A DNA stretch of 14,186 nucleotides from Anammoximicrobium sp032229885 (GTDB lineage: Bacteria; Planctomycetota; Planctomycetia; Pirellulales; Pirellulaceae). Numbering within the stretch: position 1 is the first letter of the stretch; the number at the start of each line of letters is the position of its first letter. Of this stretch, positions 1 through 5,938 are shown in pieces. Both the position numbers and the translations under genes were made by a program. The DNA is taken from the NCBI GenBank assembly GCA_032229885.1, contig JAVYAJ010000208.1, forward strand, positions 1 to 14,186, written 5' to 3'. The notes under the pieces are model-generated. The model ran no database searches. It was not told the DNA's origin and worked only from the letters and a program-made list of their open reading frames with translations.

Positions 1-2
1 CT

Positions 3-97
3 GCGTCTCTGCGTTTCATCGACGTCCTTGCGCGGGCAAACTGGCGGGGCTACAGGAAAATACGTTTTGAAAACGCAGAGACGCTGAGGACGCTGAG
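3..97. repeat. 14-bp inverted repeat with 9-bp tandem units
   Basis: GCGTCTCTGCGTTT at 3-16 is the exact reverse complement of AAACGCAGAGACGC at 71-84, with 54 nt between them. The right arm runs into two perfect copies of GACGCTGAG (80-88 and 89-97), preceded by the related AACGCAGAG (72-80). The ACGCAGAGACGC theme resembles dispersed intergenic repeats I associate with planctomycete and related genomes. That association is from memory. No function can be assigned. Confidence 0.6.
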
Positions 98-288
98 ATT
101 TCGGCGTCCCATCGTACCGGGAGAGACGTGACAGGCGAATCACGGCGGCTGGACACGGATAGCGGGGATGAAGAAAAACGGTTAGACGCGATGTTTTTAT
201 TCGTGTGATTCATGGTCCTCCTCAATATGTCTCGGCCCTTGTTTGGTTGCGGCTGCGGGCCGCGCTAGGGGACGCGTCAAATACCTAT

Positions 289-300
289 CTTTTTTCGGAG
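289..300 (+). promoter_or_regulatory. U-rich tract plus Shine-Dalgarno (CTTTTTTCGGAG)
   Basis: Six T residues run directly into CGGAG, 8 nt before the ATG at 309. This places the ribosome-binding site of the zinc ribbon gene and decides its start over an in-frame ATG at 243. The same 12 bases occur 9 nt upstream of the hydrolase start at 10641. A U-rich stretch beside a Shine-Dalgarno sequence is the sort of element ribosomal protein S1 can contact. That role is an inference. Confidence 0.65.
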
Positions 301-308
301 CAAGACAG

Positions 309-524
309 ATGCCTTTGTACGAGTATTCGTGCCGCAAATGCCACAACGATTTTGAGTTGTTGATTCGCGCAGACGAGCGCCCCGTCTGCCCCGCGTGTGG
401 CAGCCAACGCCTGGAAAAACAGCTCAGCGTGACGGCTGCGCACAGCGCATCCACCCAGCTTGGCGCGCCGCCGGGCGGTTGTGGCCAGCCGCAGTGCGGA
501 ATGGGCGGCTGTGCGATGGAATAG
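309..524 (+). CDS. FmdB family zinc ribbon protein
   Basis: A 71-aa protein opening with MPLYEYSCRKCHNDFE, the hallmark start of FmdB-type regulatory zinc ribbon proteins. One zinc site is visible as Cys8-x2-Cys11 and Cys27-x2-Cys30. FmdB members are small single-ribbon proteins of about 60-110 aa. The name comes from a putative regulator near formamidase/amidase genes, but most members have no proven role. The Gly-rich tail adds Cys58, Cys63 and Cys68 at exact five-residue steps, which could form another metal or redox site. The start at 309 is chosen because GGAG ends 8 nt before it and the family N-terminus begins there; an in-frame ATG at 243 would add 22 unrelated residues. It stands alone on the plus strand, convergent with the oxidoreductase. 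The family call is firm; the function is unknown. Confidence 0.9.
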   Translation: MPLYEYSCRKCHNDFELLIRADERPVCPACGSQRLEKQLSVTAAHSASTQLGAPPGGCGQPQCGMGGCAME

Positions 525-965
525 GAACGGCTGGCTGGAATCAACCTCAGCGTTGCAAACGCGAAGCGATAACGCGGCCAATCGCTGCTGGAATTCCACG
601 AACCGCGCGTTGATCCATCTGTCCGCGGTGACGCTCAGCGTAAGGACGCCTTGCGGCCGGGAGAGGGATCAATTGAGACGGGTCAATGGACCGGCGACGC
701 CACCCATTCATTGACACTTGAGACAGTTGGGCCCATGGATGCCACTCGTTGCCAGTCGCCCCCTCAGGAGGCGTCTTCGGGTGATCCCAAAACGCGGTGC
801 GGTTTCCGTGGGTAAATAGTGGGGCAATAGTCCTGGTGGCGCCAGAAGGAGCCTTCGCCGAGGTCTCGTAGGATGGCGCCCGTCTCCCCCATATCCTACC
901 GCGCGAACATGTCTCGAGACTGAGACTGTATTTGCGCGCGGTATGTATTGTCTCAAGTGCCGACG
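525..965. other. Convergent intergenic region, no gene recognised
   Basis: This 441-bp gap separates the plus-strand zinc ribbon gene from the minus-strand oxidoreductase, which end towards each other. Two minor reading frames (460-714 plus, 708-956 minus) are Arg/Pro-rich with no motif or ribosome-binding site, so I do not call them. The gap contains an inverted-repeat-bounded segment at 711-963 with a 7-bp stem (868-874 with 893-899) and a perfect 10-bp palindrome GTCTCGAGAC (911-920) inside it. None of these stems is followed by a T run, so I cannot call an intrinsic terminator for either gene. Confidence 0.5.
711..963. repeat. Segment bounded by imperfect 15-bp inverted repeats
   Basis: TTGACACTTGAGACA at 711-725 and TGTCTCAAGTGCCGA at 949-963 are inverted copies matching at 13 of 15 positions, including a perfect 11-bp core (715-725 with 949-959). 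They bound about 253 bp. This is the layout of a miniature non-autonomous element, but the immediate flanks show no target-site duplication and no transposase is present, so a chance repeat remains possible. Confidence 0.45.
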
Positions 966-2189
966 CTACAGCGAGTACTGGGGAATCTTCATGGTCTCGC
1001 CGTCCTTCATCGCCGATAGATGGGCGTAATAGCCGGGAACGGTCATGTTCAGCGCATCGATGACGCCCACCGCGGGCGGGCGTCCGCGCAGAATCGCGTC
1101 GATGAAATCGTCGCCCAGATAACCGTGCGACCCGCCGTGCCCGCCGGGCTTGACCTCCGGCGGCAGGGCGTATTTCTTGAGCTGCAGCCCCTTCTTGATG
1201 GCGTCGTCGTAATGCTTCTTGCCGGTGGCGTCACCGACGAACGTCTGGTTGAAACCCGCATATTCGCCGCGAATCCGTCCGGCCTCCAAATACTCGCCCT
1301 GCGAATAGCAGATGATCATCCGGGAAAGCCCGCCTTCGGACGTCCGGAACAGGCCGACCTCCGAGCGGAAGATGTTGCCGATCGCGTTGGGGACACGGCG
1401 CGACTCGTCGAAATCCGGCGTCCCCTGGCATGACACGTCAATCAGGCTTTGGTGCGTGACCCCGACGTAATAGGCCGTCGCATGCGTGGGATACCACATC
1501 GGGCAACCCTTCTTGCGCCAGTCCTTGTACGAACCCAGTGAGGGCGTTCCCAACGAGTGCGGATGGCAGTATTCGCCTTCGGAGTAGACGATTCGGCCGA
1601 ACACATCGGCGGCGTACAGTTTTTCCATCGCGTACAGATCGTCGTGAAACACCGAAGTCTCGAACATCGCGTAGACCAGCCCGCGATTCTTTCGACAGCA
1701 TTCCAACAGCCGCTCGGCGTCCTCGATGTCGCCCCGAAACGCAGGCACCGCCGTCGCGACGTGTTTGCCGTGCTCGAGGCACAACACGGCGTGCTTGGCG
1801 TGCGCCGGGGCATCGGTGGCACAGTAGATCGCCTCGATGGAATCGTCCTTGACCATCTCTTCCAGCGAAGGATAGGTCTTGGCGCACTTGGCCTTGCGAG
1901 CCATGTCGGCGCAGCGATCCGGAAACAGATCGCTGACCGCCACCAACTCGACGTTGGGATGATCCTGAAGATAGAACGCCAGGCCAAATTGACACACGCC
2001 GTGTCCGACGATGCCCACACGAACCTTGCGGTCGCTGAACGGCGCCCAGCGTTGCGTTCGATCGACGTCGGTCCGTGTCTGGTCGAATCCAGGGATGGAC
2101 TCGGCCGCGGACGCGGGACGGTGCACGGCGCTGCCGACGGCGGCGGCCGTCGTGGCGGCCAGAAAGGATCGGCGGGACAGACGGCTCAT
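966..2189 (-). CDS. Tat-exported Gfo/Idh/MocA family oxidoreductase
   Basis: A 407-aa protein of the Gfo/Idh/MocA family, NAD(P)-dependent sugar or cyclitol oxidoreductases. Residues 5-11 (SRRSFLA) are a twin-arginine signal followed by an Ala-rich stretch, with a likely cleavage after ASA at 26-28, so the protein is probably exported folded with its cofactor. The Rossmann domain begins at about 56 with VRVGIVGHGVCQFG, a variant of GxGxxG, and ends near 150. The C-terminal domain holds WYPTHATAYYVGVTH (232-246) and GGHGGSHGYLGDDF (349-362), typical of the planctomycete exported subgroup. Where most members have Glu-Lys-Pro after GKHV, this one has Ala147-Val148-Pro149, so the usual catalytic lysine is absent. 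The start is set by the Tat motif and AGGA 9 nt upstream. It lies 203 bp downstream of PGK, with a candidate promoter of its own. The substrate cannot be read from the sequence. Confidence 0.9.
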   Translation of the reverse strand: MSRLSRRSFLAATTAAAVGSAVHRPASAAESIPGFDQTRTDVDRTQRWAPFSDRKVRVGIVGHGVCQFGLAFYLQDHPNVELVAVSDLFPDRCADMARKAKCAKTYPSLEEMVKDDSIEAIYCATDAPAHAKHAVLCLEHGKHVATAVPAFRGDIEDAERLLECCRKNRGLVYAMFETSVFHDDLYAMEKLYAADVFGRIVYSEGEYCHPHSLGTPSLGSYKDWRKKGCPMWYPTHATAYYVGVTHQSLIDVSCQGTPDFDESRRVPNAIGNIFRSEVGLFRTSEGGLSRMIICYSQGEYLEAGRIRGEYAGFNQTFVGDATGKKHYDDAIKKGLQLKKYALPPEVKPGGHGGSHGYLGDDFIDAILRGRPPAVGVIDALNMTVPGYYAHLSAMKDGETMKIPQYSL

Positions 2190-2249
2190 CTCAAGTGTTC
2201 CTTTCGAAAACGGGAAAACAAGACTCGCACGATGGCTGGGCCCCAGTCG

Positions 2250-2277
2250 GTTATACCGTATTTTGCAACGTTCAGAA
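2250..2277 (-). promoter_or_regulatory. Candidate promoter for the oxidoreductase gene
   Basis: On the minus strand TATAAC (2250-2255) matches the -10 consensus at five of six positions. It is preceded, after a 16-nt spacer, by a weak -35 box TTCTGA (2272-2277), three of six. A transcript starting about 7 nt downstream would have a leader of roughly 54 nt before the ATG at 2189. The local A/T content is higher than in the neighbouring sequence. Planctomycete promoters are poorly defined, so this is only a candidate. Confidence 0.35.
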
Positions 2278-2320
2278 TCGAACCTTGCAGGCCGGCGCAG
2301 GGGCGACGGTCCTTCCAATC

Positions 2321-2337
2321 GCAGCGTCGCACGCTGC
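2321..2337. repeat. Small perfect hairpin between PGK and the oxidoreductase
   Basis: GCAGCGT (2321-2327) and ACGCTGC (2331-2337) form a 7-bp stem with a 3-nt loop, 56 bp past the PGK stop. There is no T run on the minus-strand 3' side, so it is not a standard intrinsic terminator. It could protect the PGK mRNA end or be incidental. Confidence 0.4.
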
Positions 2338-2392
2338 AGCGCGAGCAGGTCGGTTGTTTTCCGAGATTGAGACGTCCGACGCAGCCGGTGCT

Positions 2393-3577
2393 CTAGGCCT
2401 CGTCCAACAGTTCCACGGCCGCGAACTTCTTGCCTTCGAGCATTTCGAGGCTGGCGCCGCCGCCCGTGCTGACGTGCGAGACGCGGTCGGCGAAGCCCAG
2501 TTGCTCGATGGCCGCTGCGCTGTCACCGCCGCCGATGATGCTCGTCGCCTGGCTGGCGGCGACGGCCTGGGCGACGGTCCGTGTTCCCGCGTCGAACGGC
2601 GGCATTTCGAAGACACCCATCGGACCGTTCCAGACGACCGTCTTCGCCGTGGCGATCAGTTGCGCATATCGCTCGGCCGTCCGCGGTCCGATATCCAACC
2701 CTTGAAAGCCGTCGGGAATCTGGCCTGCCGGAACGATCTGCTTGTTGCAGTCCGGGCTGAACGCGTCGCCGCAGTGCGTGTCGACCGGCAGCACCAGACG
2801 CTCGCCGCCCGCCGCCAGCAGCTCGCCAGCCAGGTCGACTTTATCCGGTTCCACCAAGCTCGTGCCGACCTGGCCGCCCTGGGCCAGCGAAAACGTGTAG
2901 GCCATCGCGCCGCCGATCAGAACTTGGTCGCAGATCGTCAACAGGTTCTTGATCACCTGGATCTTGTCGGATACTTTGGCGCCGCCCAGGATGGCGACGA
3001 ACGGACGGGCGGCCACGGCTACGGCTTCGCTCAGATAGCGGATCTCTTTCTCGACCAAGAATCCGACGACCTTGGGCTTGTCGCCCATCGCTTGAGGGAC
3101 GGCGACCATCGAGGCGTCTTGGCGGTGGCAGGTTCCAAAGGCGTCGTTGCAATAGATGTCAGCCATGTCCGCTAACGCCTGGGCGAACGCCGGATCGCCC
3201 TTCTTTTCACCGGGATTGAACCGCAGATTCTCGAGCACCAACACGTCGCCCGCCGCCAGCGCGGCAGCCTTGTTCCGCACATCGTCCCCGACCGTGTCGC
3301 CTGCGAACGCGACCGGCTTGCCCAGCAGTTCCGCCAGTCTGTCCGCGGCGGGCCGCAGGCTGTATTTGGGGTCCGGCGCATCTTTGGGCCGTCCCAAGTG
3401 GCTCATCAGGATCAACTTGCCGCCTCGATCGACGACCGAGCGGATCGAAGGCAGCGCCATCCGCACGCGACGATCGTCCGTGATCCGCTGCTGGTCGTCC
3501 AGCGGGACGTTGAAGTCCACTCGCATCAAAACCGTCTTGCCGTCGACAGCCACATCCTGGATGGTCTTCTTGGCCAT
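2393..3577 (-). CDS. pgk: Phosphoglycerate kinase
   Basis: A 394-aa cytosolic glycolytic enzyme that transfers phosphate between 1,3-bisphosphoglycerate and ADP to give 3-phosphoglycerate and ATP. The length is normal for bacterial PGK (about 390-415). The signature RVDFNVPL is at 19-26 and the substrate-binding SHLGRP at 59-64. NDAFGTCHR is at 144-152, with Cys150 where Ala is usual. GGAKVSDK is at 198-205, followed by the nucleotide-side motifs WNGPMGVFE (316-324), GGGDS (349-353) and HVSTGGGASLE (368-378). All expected blocks are present, so the enzyme should be active. The start at MAKKTIQDV is supported by AAGGA 8 nt upstream; an in-frame upstream extension of 45 residues is Arg-rich and unlike the family. 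GAPDH, a frequent PGK neighbour, is not adjacent. Confidence 0.98.
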   Translation of the reverse strand: MAKKTIQDVAVDGKTVLMRVDFNVPLDDQQRITDDRRVRMALPSIRSVVDRGGKLILMSHLGRPKDAPDPKYSLRPAADRLAELLGKPVAFAGDTVGDDVRNKAAALAAGDVLVLENLRFNPGEKKGDPAFAQALADMADIYCNDAFGTCHRQDASMVAVPQAMGDKPKVVGFLVEKEIRYLSEAVAVAARPFVAILGGAKVSDKIQVIKNLLTICDQVLIGGAMAYTFSLAQGGQVGTSLVEPDKVDLAGELLAAGGERLVLPVDTHCGDAFSPDCNKQIVPAGQIPDGFQGLDIGPRTAERYAQLIATAKTVVWNGPMGVFEMPPFDAGTRTVAQAVAASQATSIIGGGDSAAAIEQLGFADRVSHVSTGGGASLEMLEGKKFAAVELLDEA

Positions 3578-3667
3578 TCCCGAGTTCCTTTTCGTGGGAT
3601 CTTGAACACACGCTGTGCGATGGCGCGGCTGCGCGCCGGCCTCGACCGCCCGATGGGGCGCCGCCCT

Positions 3668-3715
3668 CTGGTCCGCCCGTCCACTGGTCCGCCCACATCG
3701 GTGGCCGCCCACTCT
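3668..3715. repeat. Degenerate 16-bp tandem repeat, three units
   Basis: CTGGTCCGCCC occurs at 3668-3678 and exactly again at 3684-3694. A weaker third unit containing GGCCGCCCA follows at the same 16-bp step (3700-3715). The repeat is in the region upstream of pgk. It probably arose by local slippage. Confidence 0.55.
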
Positions 3716-3873
3716 GCGGGACGCCGACGGCAGACTCGCGGGCGTTTGCAGCCCCTAAACTTAATAAATGGAGGGTAAGAATCAAAGGACACTGGCGAAA
3801 ATTTGCCCGCCCGTGCGTTGGATACACACGGCCGGATCGCGGCCACAGGCGGTGATGAACGCATGGCGGCGAT

Positions 3874-3902
3874 GGCGCCAGACATACGTGCGTCTGGACG
3901 CC
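3874..3902. repeat. Hairpin with 10-bp stem and one bulge
   Basis: GGCGCCAGAC (3874-3883) pairs with GTCTGGACGCC (3892-3902) if one A is bulged, leaving an 8-nt loop. It lies about 300 bp upstream of the pgk start. There is no adjacent T run. Confidence 0.4.
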
Positions 3903-3960
3903 GATCCGCACACGCGTCGGATACGAGCCTTGTCGGTCGCTCGCCCGAGTCCGCACGGCG

Positions 3961-3977
3961 CATGGGACGTTCCCATG
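3961..3977. repeat. Perfect 7-bp hairpin CATGGGA/TCCCATG
   Basis: CATGGGA (3961-3967) and TCCCATG (3971-3977) are exact inverted copies with a 3-nt centre. It sits just before the 13-bp tandem duplication. A dyad of this size could be an operator, but nothing else supports that. Confidence 0.4.
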
Positions 3978-3981
3978 TATT

Positions 3982-4007
3982 GGACACGCACGGCGGACAC
4001 GCACGGC
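3982..4007. repeat. Perfect 13-bp tandem duplication
   Basis: GGACACGCACGGC occurs at 3982-3994 and immediately again at 3995-4007 without mismatch. A related copy, GGATACACACGGCC, is at 3820-3833. Confidence 0.7.
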
Positions 4008-4028
4008 GAGGCCGCCGGTGCGCAGATC

Positions 4029-4060
4029 GTCGATCGTGCGGGCCGTCGATCATGCGGACC
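4029..4060. repeat. 16-bp tandem duplication, 14 of 16 identical
   Basis: GTCGATCGTGCGGGCC (4029-4044) is followed directly by GTCGATCATGCGGACC (4045-4060). Both differences are G to A. A third unit begins with GTCGG at 4061 and then diverges. It lies about 60 bp past the lipoprotein stop on the minus strand. Confidence 0.65.
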
Positions 4061-4117
4061 GTCGGGGCCGGCGTTGGCTCAAGACGTCTCTGGCCGGCCT
4101 GGGATCGACCGCGACCG

Positions 4118-4573
4118 TCAATCGGTCAGATTGAACTGGAACGGCTGGTTCGTCTCTCGAACCTCGGCCGACAACCCGCTCGTGGCCGGCGCGAGATACT
4201 TTTGCGGAGTCACCGCGACGCTGCCCAGCGGCTCGCTTCCCGCGGCTTTGGCGATCTCTTCGGGCGTGGGATCTCGAAACGCGCCGACGGCCACCTGATG
4301 CGTGCCCAGCACGGCCCCGTCGCCGTCGCGGTAGGTCGTCAAATGAAACGTTCCGTCCGCCCGGATGACGCCCGTCGCGACCGGCCCGCTCGAGGGCACA
4401 AACGTGATCGTTCCCGACTCGAGGGCCTTGCCGTTGTAGGTGACCGTGCCTTCGACCGGCGTGACGGGAAGTCTATCCCCGCCACAGCCTGCGGTCATGG
4501 CGACGAAAAACAGCAGCAGACAGAAGGCGGATGCCCAACGCCCGCTAGGGCACCTGGACCGTCTCTTTTCCAT
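4118..4573 (-). CDS. Putative lipoprotein with carboxypeptidase-regulatory-like domain
   Basis: A 151-aa small exported protein. Residues 1-29 are a basic N-terminus and hydrophobic core (AFCLLLFFVAM) ending in TAGC, so Cys30 is the probable lipidated residue. The -3 position is Thr rather than Leu, so the lipobox is weaker than consensus. The remainder is a beta-rich carboxypeptidase-regulatory/transthyretin-like fold with VEGTVTYNGKALESGTITF (40-58), then ADGTFHLTTY (72-81) and GAVLGTHQVAV (86-96). This type of protein commonly sits beside DUF1559 genes in planctomycetes; its function is unknown. The start overlaps the end of the DUF1559 gene by 29 nt and has its own GGGGAG (4579-4584) 5 nt upstream, inside the DUF1559 coding sequence, so the two are probably translationally coupled. 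Confidence 0.85.
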   Translation of the reverse strand: MEKRRSRCPSGRWASAFCLLLFFVAMTAGCGGDRLPVTPVEGTVTYNGKALESGTITFVPSSGPVATGVIRADGTFHLTTYRDGDGAVLGTHQVAVGAFRDPTPEEIAKAAGSEPLGSVAVTPQKYLAPATSGLSAEVRETNQPFQFNLTD

Positions 4574-5462
4574 TACAGCTCCCCAATGACAAATAAGTCT
4601 CCATCTCGATCGTCTCGGACAGGAAGCGCACGCTGGCGTCGCCTAGGACAAACGAAGCGCCGCCGGGATGGTTGCTGCCCATCGGCAAGCGGTTGTACCC
4701 CACGTTGTGCGGCGACCCTCGGTTGACCGGCGCATTGATCGGCCAGGCGAGCGCCTTGACGCTCATGTTGCCGCAGGTGGTGTCGCCGCCGAAAATCCAG
4801 TCCCGGACGTTGACAGGCCACCGATTGGTGCGTTCGTCGTCCGTCTGGACGAACTCGCCGATCGCCAGCGTGTTGCTCAGGCCATCGGACACGTCGGCCA
4901 ACTTGCGGCTGAAGCTCATTCCGAACATTCCGTTCGTCGGCAGGTCGCCATAGGCGGTGCAGGGCGTATAGTTGGGAACCTGCATGACGGGATAGGCGAC
5001 GCCCTCGGTGTTCGCCAACCGTCCGCCGACGCCTTGATAGGTGCACATGGCGCCGCGATACCACGAGTCGGGAACTTCGGTGGCCTCCAACAGCGCCCGA
5101 CCCTCGTAGCTGGGGCACAGATAGATGGCCAGCACGGTCTTGCCCCGCGCCGGGTCGTCATAGGCCGAAACCGTAAAGTTCAAGGTGTCGTACAGGGCCT
5201 GTTGTTCGACATACGGGAGCAACTGGGCGAACATGCCATGTTTGAACGGCGTCGAGCCGATGGGAAGGGCGCCGCGCGTCAGATCCGCATAGTTCTGCAG
5301 CGCCAGCCCCATCTGTTTGAGGTTGTTGGTGCATTGCGAGCGACGAGCGGATTCTCGTGCGGCTTGGATCGCCGGCAGCAGCAGGGCGACCAGAACCCCG
5401 ATGATCGCGATGACCACCAACAGTTCGACGAGCGTGAACCCGCGTCTAGATGATCTAGGCAT
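4545..5462 (-). CDS. DUF1559 domain-containing prepilin-like protein
   Basis: A 305-aa protein of the large planctomycete DUF1559 (SBP_bac_10-like) group. The N-terminus RRGFTLVELLVVIAIIGVLV (6-25) is a type IV prepilin signal: cleavage is expected after Gly8, with Glu13 as the conserved Glu5 of the mature form, followed by a hydrophobic helix. The family segments ARRSQCTNNLKQMGLALQNY (39-58), SDGLSNTLAIGE (192-203) and SNHPGGASFVLGDASVRFLS (263-282) are present, and it ends in the typical VQVP. Members are numerous per genome and are thought to be pseudopilin-like surface or secretion proteins; specific roles are unknown. The start is chosen from the prepilin motif and AGGAG (5471-5475) 8 nt upstream. 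No pilus assembly genes are nearby. The lipoprotein gene overlaps its end. Confidence 0.95.
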   Translation of the reverse strand: MPRSSRRGFTLVELLVVIAIIGVLVALLLPAIQAARESARRSQCTNNLKQMGLALQNYADLTRGALPIGSTPFKHGMFAQLLPYVEQQALYDTLNFTVSAYDDPARGKTVLAIYLCPSYEGRALLEATEVPDSWYRGAMCTYQGVGGRLANTEGVAYPVMQVPNYTPCTAYGDLPTNGMFGMSFSRKLADVSDGLSNTLAIGEFVQTDDERTNRWPVNVRDWIFGGDTTCGNMSVKALAWPINAPVNRGSPHNVGYNRLPMGSNHPGGASFVLGDASVRFLSETIEMETYLSLGSCNGKETVQVP

Positions 5463-5938
5463 TGGCGACACTCCTGGGAGATAGAAAGGATATGTTTGAA
5501 GCAGAACCAAGCGAGTCTCCAGTTCGTTCTCTAATTTATGGATTGCCGCACGCGCCGAAGGCTTGGGGTCGCGCGGCCTGGCGACCGCGGCTGACGCGAG
5601 GCCTCAGCTCTCGCAACGCGCGGGCCGGCACGGACGGTGCGAGCGGTCACGACGATGCTGTGCGCAGTTGGAACCGGCCGCTTGGAGGACGCACGTAGCG
5701 CGGCCGTTATCGTTCGGCGTTTGAACGACCGCGTGCGCTGTTTGTGCGGGCACGCCGCAGGACGGCAGCGGCGCCGAGGAGCTGTGATTTCTCCGTGGTG
5801 CGATGGAATCCCGATCGATCCATCCAGTATAAGCGATGGCGCCGCGCACACAATCGGCGGCCTACTTTTGGGGAGGTCGAACGCGCAGCTTGTCGCCCAG
5901 CGGGCGGGGCGCTGGTCGCGCTCCCATCGCCGTGACGA
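5463..5938. other. Intergenic region upstream of the DUF1559 gene
   Basis: This 476-bp gap lies between the end of the propeller gene and the DUF1559 start, both on the minus strand. It should contain the DUF1559 promoter. The AT-richer stretches near 5487-5510 and 5520-5545 are the best places to look, but I cannot assign boxes. One 7-bp inverted repeat CGGCCGC (5675-5681) with GCGGCCG (5700-5706) is visible. No gene, T-tailed terminator or larger repeat was recognised. Confidence 0.45.

Larger units (their letters stand above)
1..308. other. Upstream non-coding region with repeat-like sequence
   Basis: I see no convincing gene before the zinc ribbon start at 309. The left part holds a 14-bp inverted repeat and a short 9-bp tandem repeat, listed separately. 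A small GC hairpin (GCGGC 249-253, GCCGC 259-263) precedes an AT-richer stretch at about 279-295 that leads into the ribosome-binding site. A 69-codon minus-strand reading frame across 16-225 is rich in Ser and Arg, has no recognisable motif and covers the repeat, so I do not call it. Any promoter for the zinc ribbon gene should lie here, but I cannot place -35 and -10 boxes with confidence. Confidence 0.5.
3578..4117. other. Repeat-bearing intergenic region upstream of pgk
   Basis: This 540-bp gap lies between the pgk start and the end of the lipoprotein gene, both on the minus strand, so it holds the pgk promoter and leader. An AT-rich island at about 3755-3792 stands out from the GC-rich surroundings and is the most likely place for the pgk promoter, although boxes with proper spacing are not clear. 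The rest is unusually rich in short tandem duplications and hairpins, listed separately. Several Arg-rich reading frames cross the gap on both strands, but none has a family motif or ribosome-binding site, so none is called. Confidence 0.5.

Noticed and set aside
708..956. 82-codon minus-strand frame
   Set aside because: Arg/Pro-rich, no ribosome-binding site or motif, and it lies almost wholly inside the inverted-repeat segment.
2270..2287. GGTTCGATTC on the minus strand resembling a tRNA T-loop
   Set aside because: The flanking bases do not form a T-stem, and no acceptor or anticodon arms can be placed around it.
2321..2337. Hairpin as an intrinsic terminator for pgk
   Set aside because: The stem is only 7 bp and is not followed by a T run on the minus strand.
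1557..3175. Two long plus-strand open frames opposite the oxidoreductase and pgk
   Set aside because: They mirror the codons of two firmly identified minus-strand genes and contain no recognisable domain or plausible start signal.
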